A DNA stretch of 64,000 bases from Brienomyrus brachyistius (taxonomy: Eukaryota; Chordata; Actinopteri; Osteoglossiformes; Mormyridae), in NCBI RefSeq assembly GCF_023856365.1, contig NC_064542.1:18142863-18206862 (forward strand). The letters are read 5' to 3'. Position numbers and translations under genes: made by a program. The number at the start of each line of letters is the position of its first letter. Position 1 is the first letter of the stretch. The notes below the pieces were generated by a model. The model had not been told where the DNA came from, made no database searches, and saw only the letters and a list, made by a program, of their open reading frames with translations. Shown here one piece after another: positions 1 through 11,262 of this stretch.

Positions 1-2717
1 CACCTGATGGGTTTAGTTTCAGACAGAAACCACGTGGTTCTGGGCGTGGAGGCAACCTGGCAGCTATTTTTAACTCACTCAAAATTCAAGCCATGATTTT
101 CAAAGATTTTAAAACATTTGAAGCAATTCTAATTCAGCCACCCATCAACCTGTCCATCGATATTCCTATAGTATACAGACCGCGGGGATCATAATTTAGT
201 TTCTGACAGAATTCGGGAAACTTGTTTCTGACTTAGTTATTAACTTAAAGAATATTATAGTACCTGGAGACTTCAATATATGTTGACACAGAGACTGAAA
301 CCTTCAGCAAAGGTTTCCTGACCTTCCTGGACTCTGTTGAATGTCACCAACGCATAACAGGAAAAACGCATGTTCACAATCATACACTACACTTGATTAT
401 TACTCACAGAGTTTATGCTCAACATGTATCTGTCTGTCCATTAAATAAGTCCTTCTTTGACCATTTTGTAATCACCTTCGTGATTAAGCCACCATCTTTG
501 ACTATGTCAGAGAAGATTATTAGGACATATCACCTAAATGATAGGAATTCCCTATGATTTATTAATGCAGCAAGTAATGTGAACTTCGTGTCTAGTACAG
601 ATGTCAATGAAGTCACCCATGACTTCAATACAGTGGTCAGTCAGATTTTTGATGAAATAGCTTCTTTTAAAAACCACCAGACACTCCCCATGGTTTAATG
701 ATCACACACGCTCTTGCAAACAGGAGTGTCGCAGATTGAAGCACAAATGGAAATCTACAGGCTTAGAAGTGTTCAAGTTTGCATGGTCTGCCAGCCTGCA
801 ACAATACAAACCACCACATAACAGGCCACATTCAGCCTATTATTCTAACCTTATTGATTGCAATAGGAATAATCTTCGCTACCATTTTAAAATAATAGCT
901 CGTCTAACAAATAAGGCTGAACCTTTGCTACCACGTAATTTCAGTAGCCAATATTTTATGAACTTCTGTAATGACAAAATGACAAACATTAGGCTTCAAT
1001 GTTCAACATGTTCAGATGGCTCACAATTAACATCAATGCAAACAGAATGTGAACACATTCTTAATATTTTTAAATTAACTAATGAACAAGAACCAAATAC
1101 TATTATAATTGAGATCAAACTAACCACATGTCCTCTGGACCCAATCCCACCTAAGCTTCTTAAAGAATCTCTGTGTATTCTGAAAAGACCTATAACTGCC
1201 ATACAGAATGTGTCCCTGTAATTTCGTGATGTTCCTGACCAACTTAAAGTAGCAGTAATCAGGCCACTACTGAAGAAGCCAAGTTTGGATCCACAGGAGC
1301 TCAGCAATTATAGACCTCTCTCTAACGTACCATTTTTGTCAAATGTTCTGGAGAAGATAGTTGCTGCTCAACTTCACTCATACTTGGAGAGACTCAAGAT
1401 ACTGGATTGTTTCCAGTCGGGCTTCTGCCTGGGACACAGCACTGAGTCTGCCCTGACTGAAGTCGGAAATGACAGAACAATGGCGACCGATGCTGACAGC
1501 ACAACTGTGCTAATGCTTCTGGACCTTAATGCAGCTTTTGACACTGTTGACCATTCTATCCTATTGATCATTCTATCCTACAAAGACTTACATTTGAGGT
1601 CGGATTGTGTGGAATGGTGCTGAAGTGGTTTAAATCGTTCAAGCATCAGATACTCCCTCATCAGATTTCTCTCTACATGCTGCCATTTGGAAACAAAATG
1701 AGAAACCATAATGTTAACTATCACTCCTATGCCGACGACATTTCGGCTACGCCTAATGACACCACATCTATTGTCACTTTAGCTAATTGCTTTAACGAGG
1801 TGAAGACCTGGATGGCTGAAAACGTTTTAGCACTAAACGCTCAGAAATCTGAGGCCATCTTGGATACAAGCCTCTCATTTAAATCACATGTAAATGCAGT
1901 ATTGAAGGCGCGGTTTCTACAGCTATGCAACATCGCCGAACTGCGACAATTTCTTACTTTACAAGACACACAGAGAAAATGATACATACATTTGTATGCA
2001 GTAGGTTAAACTACTGTAATACTCTGTTATCTGGGAGCACACACTGCACACTGCACGCTAAATACCTTGCAGCTTAATCAAAATGCAGCACCTTGAATTG
2101 TCACCAGGTGCAGGAAGAATGAACACATAACCCCTGTTCTTAGTCCCCTGCATTGGCTTCCCATTAGGTTTAGAGCTGATTTCAAAGTTCTCCTATTTAC
2201 ATATAGGGCGCTTAAAAGTCTAACTCCTGCCTACCTGACAAAAATACTTCAAGTTTTCAAGTCGTATTGTCCACTCGGATCACAGAATGCAGGCGTCCTT
2301 GTCATTCCACACATAAAAAAAGCGACAGTAGGCGGTTAAGCGTTCTGCCACAGGGCCCCTATATTGTGGAATGGTTACAGACTCATTGATGGAGTTGATT
2401 TTTAATCACAGCTTACACCTAGCTCTTAGAAAGCAAGCCCACTCTTTCCTGTTTTCAGTAATGTTAGTATGCCCAAGGGGGGTGGGCAGCCAGTTTACCT
2501 TTGACCCCCAGGTTTTTTTTTCCTCCTCACTTGGGAGTTTTTGGTTCCTCTCCTCCATTGTCACCAGGCTTTATTTAATTGCTTTTCTTCCCTTTCCCTT
2601 TTCTTTATTACTTTCTCTAACGATGTAGCAATGTATCACAACACATGGAAATCCACGGGTCTTTGGATGACTCTGTGGTGAATGGCACTACATAAAAATG
2701 AATTGAATTTAATTGGA
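1..2717 (+). mobile_element. L2-type LINE remnant, cut off by the window start
   Basis: This is a decayed non-LTR retrotransposon read on the plus strand through many frameshifts and stops. Bases 5-180 translate to an endonuclease-like segment (GFSFRQKPRGSGRGGNLA), 736-1221 to the linker before the reverse transcriptase, and 1285-1623 to reverse transcriptase with SNYRPLSNVPFLSNVLEKIV, GHSTESAL and LDLNAAFDTVDHS. The catalytic YADD is at 1728-1739. Sequence expected between the palm motifs around 1650-1690 is missing, so the enzyme is dead. The element ends with the usual L2-type tail, a short AT-rich TGAATTGAAT-like repeat near 2690-2717. It matches 40880-42196 closely, so both belong to one subfamily. 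The clade name rests on motif recognition only. Confidence 0.88.
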
Positions 2718-2937
2718 TGATCACCCGGTTCAAATCCCTGGGTCAGCAGACCTCAGGCTAAGCCTATCGTTCCCCTAGTCAGATCCTGCCTTCTCAGCTG
2801 TACATCACTAAATAAATAATGCATCACTGACGGGCAAGAATTAGAAATCATGTCCTGACAATATTCATTAATGAGCGTCTCAAATAATTTTACTGGTAAT
2901 TAAATCTCTGGATTCCACAGGGATCATGCAGTCCTTT

Positions 2938-3205
2938 GTTCATCCATTTTCTGTACTCGCTTGTCCCATGCCGATCCCAGATGCTATGGGTGCAAGTCAA
3001 GGAAGATCCCAGCACAAAATGTCAACCCATCACATGACACTCACATATACAGTCACACCTATGGACAATTTTGCAACCCCAATCCACCACAACATAGTTT
3101 TGGACTGTGACATGGGGAGAACATGTAAACTCAGGCACATGGGGCCAGGACAAACCCTGATCCCAGAGGTGTGATGCAACAAGTGCTAAAAACCATGCTG
3201 CCTCA
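2938..3205 (-). mobile_element. tRNA-derived GATGG-tailed SINE, old copy
   Basis: Degenerate antisense copy of the SINE seen intact at 10898-11250 and 38922-39273. It starts with the CATCCATTTTC tail and runs through the shared TTTTGGACTGTG and GGGGAGAACATG blocks to the GAGGTGTGATGCAACA head. Many substitutions mark it as old. Confidence 0.85.
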
Positions 3206-3239
3206 GTAGTCATATTCTTTTTACACCTCCCCAAACATG

Positions 3240-3414
3240 CTCTCTGAAGGTGAGAGCAAGCTGACCAAGAAGGAAAATCACTTGTCACAGCACCCAGGGC
3301 ACAGGGGGTTAAAGGCCTTACTCTAGGTGATCACAGATGGGCTGAGGCTTGAACCGGCAACCTTCTAATCACAGGCACAGAGGCTTAGCCCAGTGAACCA
3401 CACACTGCCCCAGT
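3240..3414 (-). mobile_element. tRNA-derived SINE of a second family
   Basis: On the minus strand this begins GGGGCAGTGTGTGGTTCACT, a tRNA-like head with an A-box (TGGTTCACTGGG). About 35 bases later comes a B-box-like GGTTCAAGCC. The body differs from the GATGG-tailed SINE. A related sense scrap may lie at 2723-2800 (GGTTCAAATCCCTGGGTC). Confidence 0.65.
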
Positions 3415-3538
3415 TATGCCTTTGTGTACTGTACATGCAGTGATCACAGAAAGTCTTGGAATGCTTGCTTAATTCAGTAAAAATGTTGCAAATGTATTGG
3501 TTTTATAGCAAAATCACTACTTTATTCACAAAAATAAC

Positions 3539-3855
3539 CATCCATCCATTTACTGTATCCTCTTGTCCTATTCAGGATCATGGGGGGTCCAGAGCCTATC
3601 CAGGATGCTAGAGACACAATTCAGGAAAGAACCCAAGACAAGGCATCAACCTTTTAGGGCACACTCACACACCATTCATTAACACATACAGGAAATTTGG
3701 TGACTCCAAACAGACTATGAGGGCAGGGAACCAGATTACCCAGAGGAAATCCCACAACAACATAGGGAGAACAGGCAAACTCTACGTACATAGAACCCTG
3801 GTCCCAGAAGTACTGTACAAGGCAAAAGTGCTAACCACTGCACCATTGTACTATG
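3539..3855 (-). mobile_element. tRNA-derived GATGG-tailed SINE, old copy
   Basis: Antisense SINE that begins CCATCCATCCATTTACTG at 3539. It shares the GGGCACACTCACACACCATT block and ends with the GTGCTAACCACTGCACCA head. It is divergent but nearly full length. Confidence 0.88.
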
Positions 3856-3967
3856 TAAATTTTGGTTTTGAAACCAATAGATTTGCAGCATTGTTACAGA
3901 ATTAAGCAAGCATCCTAAGACTTTCTGTCAGCACTGTACATATTTTAAAATGATGTACCCGTAATGC

Positions 3968-3968
3968 A

Positions 3969-4046
<78 letters not shown>

Positions 4047-4155
4047 TAGGGGGCGGCATGGCGGTGCAGTGGTTAGCACTGTTGCCTCACACCTCCGGAC
4101 CCCCCCCCCCCCGATCCAGTAGGATAAGTAGTTTGGAAAATGGATGGATGGATGG

Positions 4156-4201
<46 letters not shown>
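3968..4201. repeat. TG/TA/CA microsatellite array split by a small SINE
   Basis: A (TG)n run passes into (TA)n and then (CA)n, followed by a short SINE piece and a second (CA)n(TA)n run. The first half is self-complementary and could fold. Short open frames through it are microsatellite translation only. Confidence 0.95.
4048..4154 (+). mobile_element. GATGG-tailed SINE with internal deletion
   Basis: Sense SINE that keeps only the head (GGCGGTGCAGTGGTTAGCAC) and the tail (GTTTGGAAAATGGATGGATGG). About 240 bases of body are replaced by a poly-C run. It sits between two microsatellite arrays. Confidence 0.85.
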
Positions 4202-4202
<1 letters not shown>

Positions 4203-4997
4203 CACTGTATAAGGTTATAGTCCATTTTTGAATTAAGGTAGTGCAAAATATACCTTACAGTACAATGCAACATTTAATTATTAAACTCATTAAACAAAAT
4301 AACTATGAAAGTATAGATGAAAGCTTTATTCTGTTTATACCAACGACAGTGGCACAAATGAAACATTGTGACCCCTGGGTATATAATGCCATAAATCAAT
4401 TTCAGGGACTGTGATGATGGAGTTGTCGGTTGACAATGAGTGAATGCAATTACTGCAAACGCCTAACTGCAAATCAAGCTCATTTCATTAGCAGGCAGAC
4501 ATAAAAGCAATTCTTACATACTCAAATGGAATCCATCACGGCAGTTGCTGACAGTTAGATCAATGCATTGCCATTTATCTTTTATTCAAATTAGCATCCT
4601 GTAGAAAACTTTTCTCCCCATGACTAGATAAGCAGCTGGTGGTTGAAAGGAAGTTATTTTTTTAGTAGCCTAACAGGCACATTTTAGAATAAAAGAACAC
4701 TATTGTCATTGTACTGGTGAAATAAAGTACAATGAAATTCAATATTCACATATCCCATCTTGCTCTACTAATACAGACACACACGCACACACACAGGTTT
4801 GTAATTATATCTTTGTGGGGACTCTCCATGCATTTCTATGGGTAAAGCTCTAATACCAACATTACAACCTTAACCTACCCAGCCCTAACCATAACCATAA
4901 GTAACCGAAGAATATACAAGTCATTTGGCATTTTTACTTTTTTGATTGTATTCACAGATCTTTAAAAATGGTCCCGACAATGTCAAAAAACGGGTTT

Positions 4998-5212
4998 TTA
5001 TTGAAAGATTGCAGGTTCAAATCCCTGACCAGCAAGGCACCACTGAGGTACCCTGATCAAGGTACCGCCCCAAGCACTGCTCCCCGGCTACTGAATTAGC
5101 TGCCCCCCTGCAATGTCACATTGTCACATATGGGTTAAATGCAGAGAACAGATTTCATTGTTGCGCACTGTGTGCTGTGGTGTGTCAGCAATGACAATTA
5201 ATCAGTAAACTC
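4998..5212 (+). mobile_element. tRNA-derived SINE (third family), head truncated
   Basis: A B-box-like GGTTCAAATCCCTGACCAGC is followed by CACTGAGGTACCCTGATCAA and a tail GTGTGCTGTGGTGTGTCAGC. Other copies of this family lie at 26431-26562 (sense) and 41925-42152 (antisense). Here the tRNA-like head upstream of the B-box is missing. Confidence 0.85.
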
Positions 5213-5252
5213 TAAAAAATGTTATTCTACCATTCTGGGGGATATTTGGTTT

Positions 5253-5606
5253 CCATCCATCCATTTTCCAAACCGCTTATCCTGCTGGGTCACGGGGGAT
5301 CTGGAGCCTATCCCGGAAACAATGGGCACGAGGCAGGGAACAACCCAGGATGGGGGGCCAGCCCATCACAGGGCACACTCACACACCATTCACTCACACA
5401 TGCACTCCTACAGGCAATTTAGCAAGTCCAATCAGCCTCAGCATGTTTTTGGACTGTGGGAGGAAACCGGAGTACCCAGAGAAAAGCCGACGATGACATG
5501 GGGAGAACATGGAAACTCCACACACATATGACCCCGGAGGAGACTCAAACCCAGGTCCCAGAGGTGTGAGGCAACAGTGCTAACCACTGCACCACCATGC
5601 CGCCCC
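5253..5606 (-). mobile_element. GATGG-tailed SINE, full length
   Basis: Antisense full copy from CCATCCATCCATTTTCC to the head ending in GCACCACCATGCCGCCC. Flanking bases ATTTGGTTT (left) and ATTTGGTCT (right) look like a target-site duplication. It is inserted within the short DNA-type repeat described at 4797. Confidence 0.92.
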
Positions 5607-5650
5607 TCATTTGGTCTCCACTATGTAATATAAACCTAATCCCCACACAA

Positions 5651-5750
5651 ACACGGACCTGGACTCAAACTAAGGCAAAATAATACAAGAGTTCTTGCAT
5701 TTTTAGTTTTTCGTCTGCAATCATGGATTTTTAGAAAATTGAGTTTTCCC
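5651..5750 (+). mobile_element. Second partial copy of the short DNA-type repeat
   Basis: Holds TTGCATTTTTAGTTTTTCG and ATGGATTTTTAGAAAATTGA, as in the body of 60107-60374 (TTTTGCATTTTTAGTTTTTT). It stops abruptly where LTR-like sequence begins at 5760. Confidence 0.55.
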
Positions 5751-5759
5751 TCACACACC

Positions 5760-6096
5760 TGTCACGCCCAGCTCGTCCGATCCTCGTGTGTGCCACACCC
5801 CCTGATCATCCACGTGTGCTTCCCTGTTCATGCCCAGCTGTTTCCTGTTATTTTCGGCTTGTCTTGTGCATTTAGTCCGCGTCAGAGTCCGTCTTCCCCA
5901 GACTTGTTATTAATGTTAGTAATGTCGGCTTGTCGCCTTCCCCGCTTCCTGCTTGCCCTGTCTCTCCTGTTCCGATCCCGTTAATAAACCCGCGTTTCCT
6001 CCAAGATCCTGCCTGCCTGGCTGCCTGGTCTTTCCCTGCCTCTTGCTCGCCCGTTTAACCCGCACCCGGACAACACCCACACAGGTGAGAGTGACA
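5760..6096 (+). mobile_element. LTR-like element, TG...CA ends
   Basis: Starts TGTCACGCCC and can be read to GTGACA at 6096. It contains AATAAA near 5984 as a candidate polyadenylation signal. It resembles the bounded solo LTR at 28422-28679 (CAGCTGTTTCTTGTTRTT, AGTCCGCGTC) and the piece at 13187-13396. No target-site duplication is visible, so the 3' boundary is uncertain. Confidence 0.6.
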
Positions 6097-6149
6097 TTTC
6101 AGGGTCAGTGTGCAGCCATTTATCCAGCAGCTTTGTGTCACGGCCTCAA

Positions 6150-6248
6150 GGGCCCAAAAGAGGTATGTGTATTCACAGGTTAGAGGGCAACTGGGCCCAA
6201 AAGAGGTATGTGTATTCACAGGTTAGAAGGCAACTGGGCACAGAAGAG
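6150..6248. repeat. 43-base tandem repeat, just over two units
   Basis: The unit beginning GGGCCCAAAAGAGGTATGTG occurs at 6150-6192 and 6193-6235, with one difference (TTAGAGGG versus TTAGAAGG). A third, partial unit starts at 6236. Confidence 0.93.
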
Positions 6249-6255
6249 AAGGGAG

Positions 6256-6358
6256 ATGTCACGCCCGATCCTCCTGTGTGCCACGCCGCCCTCGTTTATC
6301 TTGCGTGAAATCCTGACGTACGAGGGGGGTGTAGCACACAGGAGGACCGGACGTGACA
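6256..6358. repeat. Inverted pair of LTR 5' ends
   Basis: TGTCACGCCCGATCCTCCTG on the plus strand is mirrored about 75 bases downstream. The reverse complement of the right arm reads TGTCACGTCCGGTCCTCCTG. Both arms match the start of the neighbouring LTR family, so this is two LTR 5' ends joined as an imperfect palindrome. Confidence 0.7.
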
Positions 6359-6718
6359 GGACACGTGTGAGCCTATCATCAGCCTAAGCAGGACACAAGA
6401 TAATATAAAAAGCTCTGTACATTCTCCAGAAATGAACTGCAGTTGCAGGGGAGTTTATCTCTATGGATATACAAACACACTTCGTAGTAGAGAACGTGGA
6501 ATTTTGACAGAATTTCATTCTTTAACATTGTTATGATGCAGTCTTATTTTTGAATGTTTATTTTTACAATGTGTAAATAAGCATCTCTTAGGTTGTATTA
6601 TACAGAGCTCTCCTACTCAGCCTAGAATTTGCAGCAACCATCCAATGCACCAATACCTCATTGAATTATTTAACTAATTATGCTAATTGATTGCACTAGT
6701 CGTGAAATTTAACATATA

Positions 6719-6988
6719 CAGCAGTCCCCAGGTTGCGAACAAGATCCGTTACCTCAGTCTGAACTTGCAGACAAGTCAGAAAAAGAATAAAATACATAAT
6801 AGTATTAATAATTATGCTGTGATCAAAGTGCAGTACCGTACTGTACCGTGAGCTAATTAACCACTTGCATGAAGTAGCGCATGCATTTGTTATTATGGAC
6901 CATTGATGTAACCTGAATTTTGTCATAAAATACACTTCATGGTAGTCTGTACAAGTTACTCGGACGTTCTGAACCAGGGGACTGCCTG
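6719..6988. mobile_element. Small TIR element (MITE) with TA target sites
   Basis: The left end CAGCAGTCCCCAGGTTGCGA and the reverse complement of the right end (CAGGCAGTCCCCTGGTTCAG) form about 20 bases of imperfect terminal inverted repeat. TA flanks both sides (6717-6718 and 6989-6990), as expected for Tc1/mariner or pogo-type mobilisation. It is 270 bases long with no coding capacity. Confidence 0.75.
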
Positions 6989-7663
6989 TATCTGGAATGG
7001 CTGAGGTGCCCCTGAGGTGAGGTGCCGAACTGTTGCCATACAGCTATCCAACAAGACTTTTTGGAGAACAAAATATATTAGTTTTTATTGTATTACTGTT
7101 CATTTGAATATGTTGAAATGTTAATTTTTTATATATATAAAGGAGAAATTATTACATTTTCTGGTTATTTTGACCTATCCCAGGAAGCACAAGGTATGAC
7201 GCCAGGTATATACAAATTGGAATACTAGTATAATTAACAAAAAGAGCAAAAGAAAGTGAGCTAATAAATGATAAGGTCAAGTGACAGACATATGACATGC
7301 AAAGGGGCAGGAAGAGTAAGGATACCTTAGGGTATTAGGGAGCTGCTGTAAGCACAGCAGAAACACAATGTGTAATGCAGACACCAAGCTGGCCTGCAAG
7401 CAGCCGAAGGCAAAGTGAGATACATCAGGGAGGCAGGGGCACCAAGCGAGCAGAGGTCATTGAGTATTAGAGACTGAGCTAAAAATATTGTCTAAAATAT
7501 GAGAAAGAAAAATATGCTATATCATGAAGCTGTAAGATTCAGATGGTTAGCTGAACAATGGAGAAAATAGGTAAGTTAAGCTGTCATCTACAAAATAATA
7601 AAATACAAGTGGGGTCAATTACTGTGTGTGGCATGGAGCTTTATTGGTTGCAGCAGTTCTTAC
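6989..7663. other. Intron sequence following the neurexin exon (minus strand)
   Basis: Transcribed after the neurexin exon if the gene is active. It opens with the donor GTAAGA at 7663-7658. I see no further exon, repeat family or structured RNA here. Confidence 0.6.
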
Positions 7664-8381
7664 CTTCATTGCAGTATTTGCCCTGGTAACGCGTCAGGGA
7701 GCAGTTGCAATGCACCTCTCCATGTTTGATTGAGCACAAGCCCCCATTGAGGCATGGGTTCTGCTTTATACAGAGATATTCCAGATCGCTTTGTACGCCA
7801 TGACCATTAAGCAGGTGTGGTGGCATCTCCCCAAGCTTCAGGTTAACAATCAGGCCCTGGAATGGAGGCTCATACATGATGGTTCTGGAGGTGAGAGCAG
7901 AGAGACGTACATCTGGGGGGATCCCGCCCACGAACAGGTCACTGGCAATGGCCATCTCCCTCCGTTTGGACTTGACGTCTGCTACCTTGGCCTCGCTGTC
8001 CACCACCAGCATCGTTTTCTGGTAGTTACGGCTGAGCAGGACCATGTGCCAGCGGTCATCATTAACTGGAGTCTCCATAATCAGGGCGGCTGGGTGCGCA
8101 CAGTCGATGGTGAACCGCAGCTGCGGCCGTCCGTCAGCAATCAGGAGCTCCAAAAAGTCACAGTTGCCTCCATCATCCAGGTAGAGCACCAAAGCTTTGC
8201 TCACATTTGTTTTCAGACTAAAGCTCAGCTCCCCACTGGAGTTAGCCTCCCATCGGCTGTAGCGTACCCACTGTCCTGGGGCACCACCAAACTCCAGGGC
8301 AGTCACTATCATCGTCAGCCTGGCAATGATCACAGCCACTGACCATAATGGCCTCCTTGCAGATCTCCACTCCCTGGTCAT
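7664..8381 (-). CDS. nrxn2: Alpha-neurexin first coding exon (neurexin-2-like): signal peptide, LNS1, EGF1
   Basis: This encodes the N-terminus of a presynaptic adhesion receptor that binds postsynaptic neuroligins and other partners. Counting from the Met at 8381-8379, residues 1-28 look like a signal peptide (WSVAVIIARLTMIVTA) and LEFGG starts the mature protein. Residues about 29-205 form a laminin-G/LNS domain with GELSFSLKTN, LVLYLDDGG, NDDRWHMVLLSR and SDLFVGGIPPDVRLSAL. Residues about 208-240 form an EGF repeat (NPCLNGGLCSIKHGEVHCNC). The exon ends AATGAAG before donor GTAAGA, splitting codon 240 after its first base (phase 1). VKSKRREM and the SDLFVGGIPPDVRLSAL wording fit neurexin-2 better than neurexin-1 or -3, from memory of the family. 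The frame stays open to an earlier Met at 8462, but the Met at 8381 places the signal peptide at the terminus and is preferred. The frame is intact. The a or b fish paralogue cannot be told. Confidence 0.93.
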
Positions 8382-8580
8382 CTTCCAGACCCGGTCCAGT
8401 CCTTCTTGGCTTTGTCTTCTTGGAGGTGATCCACAGGAAATGAGTGTAAATGGACGTTCCACTTTCTATTTTTTTCTGGTCTAACTGATGATGTCTGTCC
8501 ACATGAAGAGTCTTTCAAAAGAGATGTTTTGGGGAACAGCCCTAACAGGGTTTGTGTCCAAACTGAGGAGTTTGCAGTTT
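8382..8580 (-). other. Probable 5' leader of the neurexin transcript
   Basis: This lies directly upstream of the chosen start on the minus strand and is open in frame to the Met at 8462. It could be 5' untranslated sequence, or part of it could encode an N-terminal extension. An upstream noncoding exon with an acceptor here cannot be excluded. Confidence 0.4.
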
Positions 8581-8587
8581 CTGTGAT

Positions 8588-8626
8588 CTATATATGCCCT
8601 AACCCCAGCCCTCTTCTCCCCATTGG
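8588..8626 (-). promoter_or_regulatory. Candidate core promoter of the neurexin gene
   Basis: On the minus strand a CCAAT motif (8626-8622, in GCCCAATGGGG) lies about 25 bases upstream of a TATA-like CATATATAG (8596-8588). Initiation would then fall near 8560, about 180 bases before the preferred start codon. Such motifs are common by chance and the spacing is short for a CCAAT box. Confidence 0.25.
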
Positions 8627-8659
8627 GCATTTCCTATATTAAGCAGTTGAGGGCGCATT

Positions 8660-10885
<2,226 letters not shown>

Positions 10886-10897
10886 TATTCCTGAAAC

Positions 10898-11250
10898 CCA
10901 TCCATCCATTTTCCAAACCGCTTATCCTACTGGATCGCGGGGGGTCCGGAGCCTATCCCGGAAGCAATGGGCACGAGGCAGGGAACCACCCAGGATGGGG
11001 GGCCAGCCAATCGCAAGGCACACTCACACACCATTCACTCACACATGCACACCTATGGGCAATTTAGCAACTACAATCAGCCTCAGCATGTTTTTGGACT
11101 GTGGGTGGAAACCGGAGTACCTGGAGGAAACTCCACGACGACATGGGGAGAACATGCAAACTCCACACACACGTGACCCATGCGGGGACTCGAACCCGGG
11201 TCCCAGAGGTGTGAGGCAACAGTGCTAACCACTGCACCACCGTGCCACCC
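10898..11250 (-). mobile_element. GATGG-tailed SINE, full length with target-site duplication
   Basis: Antisense copy. On the minus strand it has a tRNA-like head (GGTGGTGCAGTGGTTAGCAC), a B-box GGGTTCGAGTCCC, a body with TCCAAAAACATGCTGAGGC, and a GGATGGATGG tail. TATTCCTGAAAC (10886-10897) and TATTTCTGAAAC (11251-11262) flank it as a 12-base duplication with one mismatch. It is a good reference copy for the family. Confidence 0.95.
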
Positions 11251-11262
11251 TATTTCTGAAAC

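Larger units (their letters stand above)
4797..5650 (+). mobile_element. Short DNA-type repeat split by two SINEs
   Basis: Bases 4797-4997 match the body of the complete inverted-repeat element at 60107-60374: TTTGTGGGGACTC, TTCTATGGG, CTAACCATAACCATAA and CATTTTTACTTTTTTGATTG. The element appears to resume at 5213-5252 and again after 5607 (TTTGGTCTCCACTATGTAAT). One SINE (4998-5212) and a second (5253-5606) interrupt it. The family link is my own alignment by eye. Confidence 0.6.

Noticed and set aside
3945..4273. Open frames through the TG/TA/CA arrays
   Set aside because: They translate only microsatellite and SINE sequence and appear on both strands.
5219..5531. Open frames in the SINE copies (also at 10867-11228, 38889-39335 and 23190-23453)
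   Set aside because: Each recurs at every copy of the GATGG-tailed SINE and has no codon structure of its own.
7791..8342. 183-residue plus-strand open frame
   Set aside because: It is the antisense shadow of the neurexin exon.
10898..11250. tRNA-like A and B boxes as a tRNA gene
   Set aside because: They are the head of a dispersed SINE; the cloverleaf is incomplete and the copy has a SINE body, tail and target duplication.
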